The position numbers were made by a program, and so were the translations under genes. The notes under the pieces are model-generated. The model was not told where the DNA came from, did no database searches, and was given only the letters and a program-made list of their open reading frames with translations. A DNA stretch of 64,000 bases, taken from NCBI GenBank assembly GCA_029959295.1, contig JASCOH010000001.1, positions 868,001 through 932,000 of the forward strand. The letters run 5' to 3'. Position 1 is the first letter of the stretch. Each line of letters begins with the position of its first letter. Positions 40,523 through 50,291 of the stretch are shown here, piece by piece. The stretch comes from Flavobacteriaceae bacterium PS02334 (GTDB lineage Bacteria; Bacteroidota; Bacteroidia; Flavobacteriales; Flavobacteriaceae).

Positions 40523-41656
40523 ATGTCAAGAATCAAATTTCTCCTATTTTTCTTTTTTCTAGTAGCAAATCCTGTCTTTAAAAGTTTTGGGCAAGGCGGT
40601 ATTTTGTCTGAAGATTCTAAAATCAGCATTGTGACAATTGGAACTGCAAATGAATCCCACACGCTTTATGGCCATACCGGAATTCGCATTTTAGATGAAA
40701 AGCGAGGCATCGACATTGTTTACAATTTTGGTTATTTTGACTTTGATACGCCTTATTTTCTAGCAAAATTTGTAAAAGGCGATCTCCAATATTTTGTGGC
40801 TACCAATCAATATTCCGATTTTGAGTATAATTACAGGATGGAAAACCGTTCGATTTATGAACAGACTTTGAATCTTTCTCTGGAGAAAAAACAACAGCTT
40901 TCAGATAAATTGCACCAAAATCTTTTCTCGGAAGACCGATATTACACTTATAAATTTATCGATAAAAACTGCACGACAATGGTTATCGATAAAGTGAATG
41001 AGGTTTTGGGAAGTAAAATTATAACTACCAAAAAACCTGTAGAAATAACTTATCGTGAGCTTTTAAATACCTATTTAGGGAATACTTTTTTCCAGAAACT
41101 GGGAATCAATATTATTTTTGGAGCCAAAACAGACAAAAAAGCAGAAGTCTTATTTCTTCCCTTAGAATTGATGAATGTTTTGAAAACCACGCAATTTGAG
41201 GGAAAACCTTTAGTTTCAGAAACAAAAACCATTTTTGAAGCTGATGTTACGAAAAGGCCGACATCGCTTTGGGACAATTATTATGTCTTCTCTGCAGTAA
41301 TCTTATTGGTTTTAGTATTCCGAAAAAACAGAATTTATTGCTTCTATTTTGCAATTCTGGCGCTTGTGGGAACCTTTCTTTCGCTTGTAGGATTCTATTC
41401 TTTCCACGAAGAAGTCAATTGGAATTACAATATTTTGCTTTTCAATCCTGCGCTTTTGGCATGGCTTTACTTCTACCAAAAAAATAACACAAAATGGATT
41501 TACAACCTTTCGGTTTTTAATCTCGCTTGTATTTTGATTTATATCGTGATCGTGATCAATAAGGCGCAATTGCTTTTATTGCTTCCGATTTTGATTACCT
41601 CCACTTTTATTTTGGTGAAATTTGCCAGAGCAAGTCGAAAAACAATCTCAAAATAA
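40523..41656 (+). CDS. DUF4105 / Lnb-type N-terminal domain membrane protein
   Basis: A 377-aa protein. A signal segment (about 1-24) is followed by a periplasmic DUF4105 domain (about 30-250). This holds the histidine in TLYGHTGIRI (about 46-55) and the cysteine in DKNCTTMV (about 150-157), a His/Cys arrangement like papain-type or NlpC enzymes. The C-terminal third has four to five transmembrane helices. Proteins of this domain include Lnb-type lipoprotein N-acyltransferases, so an acyl-transfer role is possible but unproven. Its stop abuts the stop of the convergent WcaJ-like gene with no gap. Confidence 0.8.
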   Translation: MSRIKFLLFFFFLVANPVFKSFGQGGILSEDSKISIVTIGTANESHTLYGHTGIRILDEKRGIDIVYNFGYFDFDTPYFLAKFVKGDLQYFVATNQYSDFEYNYRMENRSIYEQTLNLSLEKKQQLSDKLHQNLFSEDRYYTYKFIDKNCTTMVIDKVNEVLGSKIITTKKPVEITYRELLNTYLGNTFFQKLGINIIFGAKTDKKAEVLFLPLELMNVLKTTQFEGKPLVSETKTIFEADVTKRPTSLWDNYYVFSAVILLVLVFRKNRIYCFYFAILALVGTFLSLVGFYSFHEEVNWNYNILLFNPALLAWLYFYQKNNTKWIYNLSVFNLACILIYIVIVINKAQLLLLLPILITSTFILVKFARASRKTISK

Positions 41657-43048
41657 CTATTGCCCGCGATAGAAAAGAATCGTGCTGATGGTTTTTATGG
41701 TAATATTTATATCGAGAGAAACGCTTCTGTGCTTGATATAATATAAATCATATTGCAGCTTGATCAGGCTGTCTTTGATGGAATCTCCATACGAATAATT
41801 CACCTGTGCCCAACCTGTAAGTCCGGGTTTGATCACGTGGCGCGTTTGGTAAAAAGGCATTTCTTTAGCAATTTGGTCTACAAAAAAGGGTCTTTCCGGC
41901 CTTGGTCCTATTACAGCCATGTCGCCTTTCAGAATATTTATAAATTGCGGAAATTCATCCAGTCTCGCCTTTCTAAGAAATTTTCCGAAGCGCGTAATTC
42001 TCGCGTCATTTTGAGTAGCAAAAACAGCTTTTCCTGATTCTGCATTTTTTACCATCGTTCTGAATTTCAGAATCTTGAACGGAATTCCGTTTTTCCCTAC
42101 ACGTTCTTGTGTGTAAAATAGAGGGCCTCGGTTTCCTAATAAATTTCCTAACAACACAAAAGGAAGGAAGCACAACCCTAAAGCAATTCCGAATAGCGAT
42201 ATCGCAACTTCAATAATTCTAACCAAAAGCATGTACAATTTATTGTGGTTGCTTCGGCTGAAAGGAAAATAGCGATAAAAATCCTTATCGACATATTGCA
42301 CAGGAATTCGTTGCGTAATTGCCTCATAAACCTGCGTATATTCTCTGATAACAAAGCCTTGTTCTAGCAATCTTAAAAGTGCGTTATAAACTTCGACAGT
42401 AATTCCGTCTTTTTTCCGGGATGCGATTACAACTTCCGATATGCCATTTTCTCTTACAAAATCCTCTAATTCTAAAGCTGTAATATCGATAATACCGCGA
42501 ACCGGATCTAAATTGCATTTTGAATCAGAATTCACATATGCCAAAATTTTATAGTGCGGATCTGCCTTTTCAAGTGTTTTTGACAGCTCTTTTAACTGGC
42601 TTCGGTCGCAAACCATAATCACTTTTTTCACAAATCGGTTAGAGGCTAAAAAACGCTGGTAGAATAATCTCCAAGCAAAAAGCGAGAGTGTGATTGCCAA
42701 AAAGAAGTAAACGATTTGAAGTCTATTTGACGGCAAAACTGGTGTTAAAATGGGCGTCAGAAGAAAAAACAATACTGTTGACGATGATGTAAGAAGTATG
42801 CTTTTTATAATATGGTATTGATGGCTAGCTGTTTGAAGATTATACATTTCGAAAACAGTGCCTAAAATATTGATATAGGTCGCCAAAACCAATGTCCACA
42901 TGAAATTGGCTTTTGAGATGTGGAAATAATTGAATTTGAAAATTAATCCGATTATGTAAAGAGCAAATACGACAGTAAGGACATCAAAAATCCTTAAAAG
43001 AATTTTTCTCTCAGAAACTTCAAAATGGATTTTTTTAGACGAAGACAT
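41657..43048 (-). CDS. Polyprenyl-phosphate sugar-1-phosphate transferase (WcaJ-like), initiating enzyme
   Basis: A 463-aa membrane protein. Four transmembrane helices (about 15-110) and a nucleotide-binding-like middle domain (about 130-255) precede another helix (about 275-295) and the bacterial sugar transferase domain (about 275-463). That domain has VGKNGIPFKILKFRTM, KFLRKARLDEFPQF-NILKGDM, VIGPRPERPFF and RHVIKPGLTGWAQVNYSYG. It moves a hexose-1-phosphate to undecaprenyl phosphate to start the lipid-linked oligosaccharide. It is the last gene of the minus-strand locus. Confidence 0.92.
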   Translation of the reverse strand: MSSSKKIHFEVSERKILLRIFDVLTVVFALYIIGLIFKFNYFHISKANFMWTLVLATYINILGTVFEMYNLQTASHQYHIIKSILLTSSSTVLFFLLTPILTPVLPSNRLQIVYFFLAITLSLFAWRLFYQRFLASNRFVKKVIMVCDRSQLKELSKTLEKADPHYKILAYVNSDSKCNLDPVRGIIDITALELEDFVRENGISEVVIASRKKDGITVEVYNALLRLLEQGFVIREYTQVYEAITQRIPVQYVDKDFYRYFPFSRSNHNKLYMLLVRIIEVAISLFGIALGLCFLPFVLLGNLLGNRGPLFYTQERVGKNGIPFKILKFRTMVKNAESGKAVFATQNDARITRFGKFLRKARLDEFPQFINILKGDMAVIGPRPERPFFVDQIAKEMPFYQTRHVIKPGLTGWAQVNYSYGDSIKDSLIKLQYDLYYIKHRSVSLDINITIKTISTILFYRGQ

Positions 43049-43111
43049 CTTCTTTCATGAATTTATTAAAAGCGGTGCAATTTAACTTTTTTTTATATCA
43101 AATTATTGTAT

Positions 43112-44122
43112 TTAATTCAAAATTTTCGCCCAAGATGACTTAATATCTTGCCAGTCAAATTTCTCAGCTAACTCTCTGGAATTGTGAGATAAAGAATTCG
43201 CAAATTGAGAATTTTTTATTAAAAATTTTATTTCTTCTGTCATCTTTTTTTCGTCACCATCATTAACCAAAATTGCCGTTTTTTTATCTTCTACTAAAAA
43301 AGGAATACCGCCCACATTTGTACTTATAATGGGCAACCCCAAAGCCATGGCTTCAATAACACTTACCGGAGTATTGTCAAAGTGCGTTGTATTCAAGAAT
43401 ATATCATAATTTTCAGATAATTTCACCCAATCTTTTTTAGAAAGCCTTCCGGGAAAATTTACAGCAAGCCCCAGCTCTTCAGCATATTTTTTCGCTTCTG
43501 CCAAGCTTCCATCCTTTTCTGGACCGACCATGCATAAAGTAGCTTCTGGATATTCTTTTTTTATAGCATCAAATACATTAATCGCCATTTTGGGATTATA
43601 AATCTTAGCAAAAGAACGCACCCAAAGCAATTTTGGCGCTACATTTTCACGAACTTTAAAAGGATAATTCTTGATTTCGATCGTATTTGGAATATAAATC
43701 AAGTTCTTAATATTTGCCAGTTCGAAATAGTGCATTAGATATTTTGAAGGCGCCACATTTTTATATGAATTATTAAAAATCATGGCACAAAGTTTAGGAT
43801 TTTTCTTTAATCGTTTGGGAAGATCGCCGCCATGCAAAATAGGAATATATTTCAAGCCTAAAACTCTTGACAATTGGCTTACGGCAAAAGCATACCAAAA
43901 ATTTGAAGTGCTGTAAGTATCAATAATCACATAATCTACTTTATTTCTAAATTGGAATGTTTTCAAAAGCATGTCTGAAAAACGAATCATCTTATTCTTT
44001 TTTGAAGAAGCATAATAAAGTTTATAACCTTCTTCTTCAAATGACTGCCCTAAAGTTTCAATTGTAGTTGGAGTAAAACCGTGGATGGAAAGTTTATTTC
44101 CTATGTAAAGTAAGGTTTTCAA
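43112..44122 (-). CDS. GT-B glycosyltransferase (GT4-like)
   Basis: A 336-aa glycosyltransferase. The TTG at 44122 is chosen: it lies 1 base after the stop of the upstream gene and opens directly into the first beta strand (KTLLYIGNKLSIHGFTPTTI). The longer frame (to 44182) would overlap the neighbour by 59 bases. The donor half has KLLWVRSFAKIYNPK, NFPGRLSKKDWVKLSENYDIFLNTTHFDNTPVSVIEAMALGLPIISTNVGG with the E-x7-E-like motif, and a C-terminal helix. The sugar is unknown. Confidence 0.85.
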   Translation of the reverse strand: MKTLLYIGNKLSIHGFTPTTIETLGQSFEEEGYKLYYASSKKNKMIRFSDMLLKTFQFRNKVDYVIIDTYSTSNFWYAFAVSQLSRVLGLKYIPILHGGDLPKRLKKNPKLCAMIFNNSYKNVAPSKYLMHYFELANIKNLIYIPNTIEIKNYPFKVRENVAPKLLWVRSFAKIYNPKMAINVFDAIKKEYPEATLCMVGPEKDGSLAEAKKYAEELGLAVNFPGRLSKKDWVKLSENYDIFLNTTHFDNTPVSVIEAMALGLPIISTNVGGIPFLVEDKKTAILVNDGDEKKMTEEIKFLIKNSQFANSLSHNSRELAEKFDWQDIKSSWAKILN

Positions 44123-44123
44123 A

Positions 44124-45710
44124 TTATAATACTTTATAAAGTCTGAACTTTCCTTGTGAATGAATAAGTCGCAGATTTCCATCTAATGCTTTTGTTGAAA
44201 AAATATGAGTGACATTTTTTTTATCTCTTAAAAAAATAATTTTCTGTATTTCTGTAAGGCTTTCCAGATACTTTTTCTCTTTATTCCATTGTATTAATTC
44301 CACTGGATTTCCTTCTATCAGCATTGAAGCTCCTTTTCCATCTAATACAACTGATCTTTTTGCTGCTGATCTGATTATACAATTACCGAAGAAAACAGCA
44401 TCGGAAGGAGTGTTTTTATCTATGTATGATAACATTTTATCTGCATCAGTATCCTTTTCAGAAGGATTCAAGAAAAACAAGTGATAATCAGGGAAAATGC
44501 TTGTAGCAATATCATCTCTAAAAAAAGGAACTTTCTTGAAAAAAGTTTCTTTAGAAAAGAGAAGGCATAGTAAAAATATTGCTATTCCAAAGTTGAAAAA
44601 GACTGAATTTATTTTTATTCTTTTTATTGCGATGCTTACTAAAAAACCTAGTGCAAAATATCCTGGTAGTATTGCCAATTTTTGAGCCCTGATCATTTGG
44701 AAAGACATTCTTAAGTTGAGCCCTAAAAGATGATTGATTCCATTTTCAAAATATACACTTAAAGAAAACATCAAAATAGTAACAAATGAAATCATTACTA
44801 AAATTAACGCCGGCTTTTTATGTTCCTTGTCGATGAATAAGCCATAACCAAGGTATACCAACAGGGGAAGAAGAAAGAAAAGTGTCTTAAATTTTACCCA
44901 TAAACCCAAAAAGAGAATAGGATCAGCAAAAAAATCAGGAATTCTTGCAGAAAATGCCTCTTTGTATTCTAGCAAATCATAGTTTGCTACAGTATCTGTC
45001 ATAAGAAAATAGGTGCTCAAAAAAGGGAGCATTCCTAAAATCAGCAATATTGCAGCGATTATAAAATTTTTTGTTCCTATTTTAATAGTGTAGAAGTAAC
45101 TTGCTAATAATACAAAGAGTACAAACATAAATGAGCCTCCCATTCCGGTAACTGGGTGCAAATTAAAGAGGAAGCCGATTAAGAAGGATGCACTATAAAA
45201 TGTCGTTCTAGTTTTGTATAAGAGTAATAAAAAAGGGATTGGCATAAAAGCGATATACACAGTTCTTGGCATCATGGTCCATAAATCGGAGATTCCCCAA
45301 ATTTCTAGTCCGGGTAGCCAAACTATACCTCTTATTAATACTGACAGGAATAATGCTATTGAGAACTTGCCAAGGACTTTATAAAACAATAAAAACCAAC
45401 TAATTCCATAAACCAGATGAAGTATTGTGGCAAAAATATTCATCCCTAAAAGATAATCCCCGCCTGTTAGAAAAGCAAAAAAGCGTATCGTCTGTATAAA
45501 AAATGGCGTGTAGTACTTTACGTTTTCAATATCAAAGAGATATAAATCATTCTTAAAAAGTGAAGGATCATCAATCTTATAGCAAACAGGAATAGAGTTA
45601 TAAAGATCTGAAGATAATTGAGTAAAACCAACTCCTTTATTTTCAAAAAAATAACCGACAGCTATAAATAAATTTAAAATAATGATTAATAAAAGATACT
45701 TTCTTTTCAT
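44124..45710 (-). CDS. Polytopic membrane protein, GT-C-like, unknown
   Basis: A 528-aa protein with about eleven hydrophobic helices (from about residue 5 to 400) and a soluble C-terminal domain (about 415-528; KNTPSDAVFFGNCIIRSAAKRSVVLDGKGAS). An extracellular-type first loop with acidic residues and multi-helix layout resemble lipid-sugar-using GT-C glycosyltransferases. No defined motif is recognised. It sits 3 bases from the DPM1-like glycosyltransferase, which could supply a polyprenyl-sugar donor. This functional link is inference. Confidence 0.7.
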   Translation of the reverse strand: MKRKYLLLIIILNLFIAVGYFFENKGVGFTQLSSDLYNSIPVCYKIDDPSLFKNDLYLFDIENVKYYTPFFIQTIRFFAFLTGGDYLLGMNIFATILHLVYGISWFLLFYKVLGKFSIALFLSVLIRGIVWLPGLEIWGISDLWTMMPRTVYIAFMPIPFLLLLYKTRTTFYSASFLIGFLFNLHPVTGMGGSFMFVLFVLLASYFYTIKIGTKNFIIAAILLILGMLPFLSTYFLMTDTVANYDLLEYKEAFSARIPDFFADPILFLGLWVKFKTLFFLLPLLVYLGYGLFIDKEHKKPALILVMISFVTILMFSLSVYFENGINHLLGLNLRMSFQMIRAQKLAILPGYFALGFLVSIAIKRIKINSVFFNFGIAIFLLCLLFSKETFFKKVPFFRDDIATSIFPDYHLFFLNPSEKDTDADKMLSYIDKNTPSDAVFFGNCIIRSAAKRSVVLDGKGASMLIEGNPVELIQWNKEKKYLESLTEIQKIIFLRDKKNVTHIFSTKALDGNLRLIHSQGKFRLYKVL

Positions 45711-45713
45711 ATT

Positions 45714-46670
45714 TTATTTTGCTTTGGGTGAATTAATTATATCATATTGAATTGCCTGAAGCAATAACTGAAAGCCTAAGATTATTGAAAGTGTGACAAG
45801 CATAATTGTTCCCGTTGGTGCCAAGATATGGACAGATGAATACTGAATCCATTTGAATATTCCGTAGATAATTCCAAAAAGAAAAAGTGGCATTCCAATT
45901 AATATGTAAAGTGACGCTATATTAAAATCATATAAAAAATATTCTTTAATTATTCTTTTGCAGAAAACCTTCAATAAATTGCTTGAAAAAATAAAAGGCA
46001 TTTTCCAAACATTCATACTTGACTTTTCATCGGCATAAATTGACGGCATCGAGACATCTTTTATTCTGGCCTTGGCAAAATAAAGCTGCGCAATTAAGGA
46101 AGTTTCAAAAAAATAGCGATCTGAGAGCTTAGAAAGATCTACTTGCTTTAGAACATTTATTTTTAAAGCGATATAGCCGTTATTTGGATCGAAATTATTC
46201 CAATAACCTGTGGAAGCCTTGGTAAGAAATGACAATATTAAATTCCCCATTCTTCTTACAATTGGCATTTTTCTTAATGAATTTAAATCTCTAAATCGGT
46301 TTCCTTTTGTCATTTCTGCCTTATTTTTTATCAAGGGAAAAAGCAGATCTGGTAAAAACTTTGCATCCATCTGATCATCAGAATCCATCTTTACGACGAT
46401 GTCAAAATCATTATCAATTGCATATTGGAAACCTTTTTTTGTAGCGCCTCCAACCCCAAGATTAATTTCATTTTTCAGAAAAACAACTTGAATTTTAGGA
46501 TTTACTGAGGCAAAAATAGCTTCAGCGTCCATCAACTGCGGGCTTTTATCGTCAACAATTATTATTGTATTTATATAATCAGGAAGCTTAGACACAACAT
46601 CACATATATGAACTGAAGCATTGTAAAAAGGAATTGAAACTGCAATTTTGAGGTCGTATAATCTATTCAT
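45714..46670 (-). CDS. GT2 glycosyltransferase, dolichyl/polyprenyl-phosphate sugar synthase-like, with TM tail
   Basis: A 318-aa protein. The GT-A domain has VSIPFYNAS (about 11-19), IIVDDKSPQ (about 37-45) and VKMDSDDQMD (about 93-102) with the metal-binding DxD. Two transmembrane helices lie at the C terminus (about 252-300). The layout suits DPM1/ArnC-type enzymes that charge a polyprenyl phosphate with a sugar. The upstream GT-C-like protein could use the product. Confidence 0.87.
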   Translation of the reverse strand: MNRLYDLKIAVSIPFYNASVHICDVVSKLPDYINTIIIVDDKSPQLMDAEAIFASVNPKIQVVFLKNEINLGVGGATKKGFQYAIDNDFDIVVKMDSDDQMDAKFLPDLLFPLIKNKAEMTKGNRFRDLNSLRKMPIVRRMGNLILSFLTKASTGYWNNFDPNNGYIALKINVLKQVDLSKLSDRYFFETSLIAQLYFAKARIKDVSMPSIYADEKSSMNVWKMPFIFSSNLLKVFCKRIIKEYFLYDFNIASLYILIGMPLFLFGIIYGIFKWIQYSSVHILAPTGTIMLVTLSIILGFQLLLQAIQYDIINSPKAK

Positions 46671-46723
46671 TTAAAAAAAAATTAAGTAAACCGAAAAAAA
46701 TGTCTTTGCTTATACAAATTACA

Positions 46724-48106
46724 TTATTCATTTTTTCCCAGTTTATTTTTAAAATCTATTTTGCTCATATCAATTTTATGTAAAGATGCCACAAATATAG
46801 AAGTTATCATTAAAAACAAACCCAAAACACCAAATAAAGGGCGGTAAATATACAGGTGTTCTCCAAAAAAAAGAGTGACCAACATTGCCAAAATTAAACC
46901 GTTCAAAGCTAAGGAAAAACCTCTAAATTTATCAAATCTTATAAATAAAAAACTGACAAGCCATCCAAAATATAAGAAGAAACCAACCAGTCCGGTTTCT
47001 TTTATAACCTGCAAATACATGTTATGCGCTGATTGTCCAGGTGCTTTGTTAAAACGATTCATAAATCCTGATCCAAATGGAATAACTTGAGGATTTTCTA
47101 ACAAATAAATGGCATTTCCTTTGGTAAGCCTGTCTCTTCCTGATCCCAAATCCGAGTACAATTCGCCCACATCAGCATCTTTACCATCATCAATTTTTGT
47201 TTTTGCAAATATTCTATTGTCTAATGTATCTTCTAAGGATTTAGACAAATCGGGATTATAGGATAATGCTGCTGTAAGCAAGAAGGAGAAAAAAGAGGAA
47301 GCAACAATAAAGCGCAAAGGACTGCGAATTGCAAAAAATAAAAGAATAATTATTAAAGCTACATAAGTAGTTCGAGAGCCAGAAACAATGATTATATAAA
47401 TATTTAAGAGAATACAGGAATACAAAACAATTTTATTAATTGAAATATTCCGTTCTAGTAAAATTCCTAAACTCAAACTAAATACAAGCACAGAAGTCAT
47501 TCCTAAAACAATTTTATTAGGGCCCAAAGTTCCTGAGAGAAAGCCTGCATACGCTTTTAAATATACATCATTCCACAAAAATTCAATGATGCCTAGATTT
47601 TGCAACATTACAATAATACAGGAAGTAATTGACAACAGCAGTATTATGTAAATTCCTATTTTCATTATTTTTTTATCTAAGCAAAAAATATAAAACAAGA
47701 CCGCCGCTATAAAAAAAATCCAAAAATGATACATGTAAAGCAATACTTGTAAAAAAGAAGTTATAGCGTCATTTACAATATAAAAAAACAAAGAAATCAA
47801 AATTGTAAAACTTGACCAGTACAAAAAATAGCGCAATATTTTGAAAATAAAAACCTTTTTAATAACAATATCTACAAAACGATAATGTTTGTAAAAAAAA
47901 AAGATTAGAAAAATGCCTAGAACATCATAAAGCCTAAATTCATTGTCGCCCTTAATACTGTATTTTAGAATAGGAAGATTGTAAAAATAAGACAACAAAA
48001 ATCCATATAACACATACAGTAATATTTTGTTATTAAGAAACTCCCTTATTGTAAGCAATAAGAAAGCTTCTCTATCGGTTTGGGTATTTATTTTTACTTC
48101 TTCCAA
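46724..48106 (-). CDS. O-antigen polymerase / ligase (Wzy/WaaL-like)
   Basis: A 460-aa inner-membrane protein with about twelve hydrophobic segments and a large periplasmic loop (about 285-365; GSGRDRLTKGNAIYLLENP, GSGFMNRFNKAPGQSAHNMYLQVIKETG). The HNMYLQ...ETG-type motif after the loop is typical of the Wzy_C/O-antigen ligase superfamily. It either joins lipid-linked repeats or transfers the chain to an acceptor. It overlaps the upstream glycosyltransferase gene by 13 bases. Confidence 0.87.
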   Translation of the reverse strand: MEEVKINTQTDREAFLLLTIREFLNNKILLYVLYGFLLSYFYNLPILKYSIKGDNEFRLYDVLGIFLIFFFYKHYRFVDIVIKKVFIFKILRYFLYWSSFTILISLFFYIVNDAITSFLQVLLYMYHFWIFFIAAVLFYIFCLDKKIMKIGIYIILLLSITSCIIVMLQNLGIIEFLWNDVYLKAYAGFLSGTLGPNKIVLGMTSVLVFSLSLGILLERNISINKIVLYSCILLNIYIIIVSGSRTTYVALIIILLFFAIRSPLRFIVASSFFSFLLTAALSYNPDLSKSLEDTLDNRIFAKTKIDDGKDADVGELYSDLGSGRDRLTKGNAIYLLENPQVIPFGSGFMNRFNKAPGQSAHNMYLQVIKETGLVGFFLYFGWLVSFLFIRFDKFRGFSLALNGLILAMLVTLFFGEHLYIYRPLFGVLGLFLMITSIFVASLHKIDMSKIDFKNKLGKNE

Positions 48107-49179
48107 TTTACTATTAACCAGTTTAAATAATGTTGCAAAACAGATTTATCAGTGTAATGCTCTTTTACCGTTTGATTCAGATTTCGGGCAAATGTAGTTA
48201 TTATATCTTCGCTATTTACCAATAGCTTATTGAGTTTGTATATAATTTCCAATTCATTTGTAGGTGAAAAAAGCAGACCATTTTTCTCATCTTCAATTAC
48301 TGTCGAACAGAATCCAACATTTGTACTTAAAACTGCTAAATTGGCATAACCATATTCAAGCAAGGTCACTGGAAACCCTTCATAAGTTGAACATAGTACT
48401 CCTATATCTGCTTGGCTTAAAATTGCAAATGTGTCTGTACAACTTCCATAAATAAAAACATTCTCTTCCAAACTGTGCTTAGCAATATATTCTTTAATTT
48501 CCTTAGAATACTCATCTTCATAATCTTTTCCTACCAAATGCAACGACCAGTTTTCTGAAACTGCTTCTGATTTTTGAAATGATTTTAAGAACTGAAGATG
48601 ATTTTTCGGATTTTTTAGATTAGCCAAAAAAACAATTCGTTTTCCTGATTCGCCTTTAAGTTTTGTAAAACTTGTGCTATCATTTTCAAAAGCAATAAAA
48701 TTAGGAAAATATTCAATTTCCTTGGTAAGAAGTACATCTTCCAACCATTTTTTATTTTCAAAATTGATGGTCAAAACTTTTGCGAAAAATAAGGAACAAA
48801 ATTTTAAAGATAAATTCTTATTTTTTGGCTGGAGATACCTCGCTCCAAAATGATCGTGCCAAACAATTTTAATCTTCGGATAGCTAAATTTGAGCAAAAC
48901 TGCTGTAAAAAAAGAACTGCTGTGTGCGTGCACAAATTCAATTCGATTCTTTTTCACATAAGAACGCAACTTGAAGATCGCCTTGAAATCTAAAGTTTTC
49001 TTTTTATCTAAAAAAATATATCCGACTTCTGGATACAATAATTCTTTTAATTGCCCTTCTTTTCTTGTCGTGCACAAAGCAGAAAAAGAAATTTCTTTTT
49101 GCAAAGCATTGGCATAATTGACAGCCATTCTTTCAGCGCCACCGGCATCTAATGAATCTATGAGTTGTAAAATTCTCAT
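48094..49179 (-). CDS. GT4-family glycosyltransferase
   Basis: A 361-aa GT-B enzyme with LIDSLDAGGAERMAVNYANAL (about 6-26), the GAE motif of GT4 proteins. HAHSSSFFTAVLLKF (about 84-98), RIVFLANLKNPKNHLQFLKSF (about 179-199) and TYEGFPVTLLEYGYANLAVLSTNVG (about 284-308), holding the E-x7-E donor motif, follow. It overlaps the next upstream gene by 4 bases (ATGA). Donor and acceptor are unknown. Confidence 0.88.
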   Translation of the reverse strand: MRILQLIDSLDAGGAERMAVNYANALQKEISFSALCTTRKEGQLKELLYPEVGYIFLDKKKTLDFKAIFKLRSYVKKNRIEFVHAHSSSFFTAVLLKFSYPKIKIVWHDHFGARYLQPKNKNLSLKFCSLFFAKVLTINFENKKWLEDVLLTKEIEYFPNFIAFENDSTSFTKLKGESGKRIVFLANLKNPKNHLQFLKSFQKSEAVSENWSLHLVGKDYEDEYSKEIKEYIAKHSLEENVFIYGSCTDTFAILSQADIGVLCSTYEGFPVTLLEYGYANLAVLSTNVGFCSTVIEDEKNGLLFSPTNELEIIYKLNKLLVNSEDIITTFARNLNQTVKEHYTDKSVLQHYLNWLIVNWKK

Positions 49180-50291
49180 GATTGCAAAAGTTTTTTAATT
49201 TCAGATTCAAAAGTATCAAGCGTATAATTTCTTGACCAGTTTTCAGCCTTCAGAGACTTTTCAAAATAAGCTTCTTCATTATTTAGCAATTTGTAAACTT
49301 CTTCAGCATCTTTTTCTATTTCCATGGAAAGTAGGATACCCCGATTTCCAGAATCAAGCATATTTGGAACACAAGAAACTGCAGAAGAAATCGGAACACA
49401 TCCCCAAAACATTGCTTCGGCAACTACTTTCGGCCAGCCTTCACTTTGAGAAGGAAGCATTAAAAAATGGGCTTTTTGATAGGCATTTCGCACAGTCAAT
49501 TCATTTTGATTTCCGTGTAAAGTAATAATTTCGGAAAGATTGTTTTCTGATATATATTCTTCTAATTTCTTTCTTTCAATACCTTCACCGTATAAATCGA
49601 AATGTACATTGGAACCTCTTTTATGCAAAATTTCCACTAATTTCAAGGCATAAATCGGTCTTTTTCCTTGCGATAGCGTTCCTGCGAAGACAAATTTTAT
49701 TTCATCTTTCAAATTTCTTTTTGTAACTGGAGCTTTATCTGTTTCTCGATATGTTGCCGTAAAAAAAGGCTTTATATTTTTGGTTTGATTTGTCCATTCG
49801 CCATAAACCAGAACCTGCATATTTTTTGTCAAAAAAGTATTTGAAAGTATCTTTTTCTGAAGTCTGTAGCTAAACGGCTGTTTGCTTTTAGAATCCCAAT
49901 TTCCAGCATATTTAGCCGTTTTGGTCTTGCTCGGAAAAAAAATCTGGGCAATACATCCAAGCAAAGCCATATTTCCAGGACATCTTAAATGAATATGATC
50001 TGCAGATTTCATTGCTTTTATTAAAACAAAAATATTGAGAATCGAATTGTAAATTGCCTTAAAAAGATTCTTTTTAGATTTGATATTAAAGTCTGACAAA
50101 GCATAAAATTTCTCGATTTCAAAAGGAATTTCAGAAACTAAAAGTCCATTTGTATCTTTCCATTCTACACAAGCAAAAGAAATCTGTGCATATTTTTGCC
50201 AAATTGCCATCTCATTCACATACGGAGAATAGGCATAAGCCTTGTTGTCACGAAAAATTAAGGGAGCTGAAGAAACGACTAATAATTTCAT
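49176..50291 (-). CDS. GT4-family glycosyltransferase
   Basis: A 371-aa GT-B enzyme. The N-terminal domain (LLVVSSAPLIFRDNKAYAYSPYVNEMAIW) precedes FVFAGTLSQGKRPIYALKLVEILH (about 203-226) and SQSEGWPKVVAEAMFWGCVPISSAVSCVPNML (about 283-314) with the E-x7-E motif. The start is adjacent to the stop of the upstream acetyltransferase (no gap). Probably cytoplasmic or membrane-associated. Confidence 0.88.
   Translation of the reverse strand: MKLLVVSSAPLIFRDNKAYAYSPYVNEMAIWQKYAQISFACVEWKDTNGLLVSEIPFEIEKFYALSDFNIKSKKNLFKAIYNSILNIFVLIKAMKSADHIHLRCPGNMALLGCIAQIFFPSKTKTAKYAGNWDSKSKQPFSYRLQKKILSNTFLTKNMQVLVYGEWTNQTKNIKPFFTATYRETDKAPVTKRNLKDEIKFVFAGTLSQGKRPIYALKLVEILHKRGSNVHFDLYGEGIERKKLEEYISENNLSEIITLHGNQNELTVRNAYQKAHFLMLPSQSEGWPKVVAEAMFWGCVPISSAVSCVPNMLDSGNRGILLSMEIEKDAEEVYKLLNNEEAYFEKSLKAENWSRNYTLDTFESEIKKLLQS

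Noticed and set aside
44123-44182. Longer start for the GT4 gene overlapping the GT-C-like gene by 59 bases
   Set aside because: The extra 20 residues are the antisense-free overlap of the neighbour's end; a TTG 1 base after that stop opens directly into the first beta strand.
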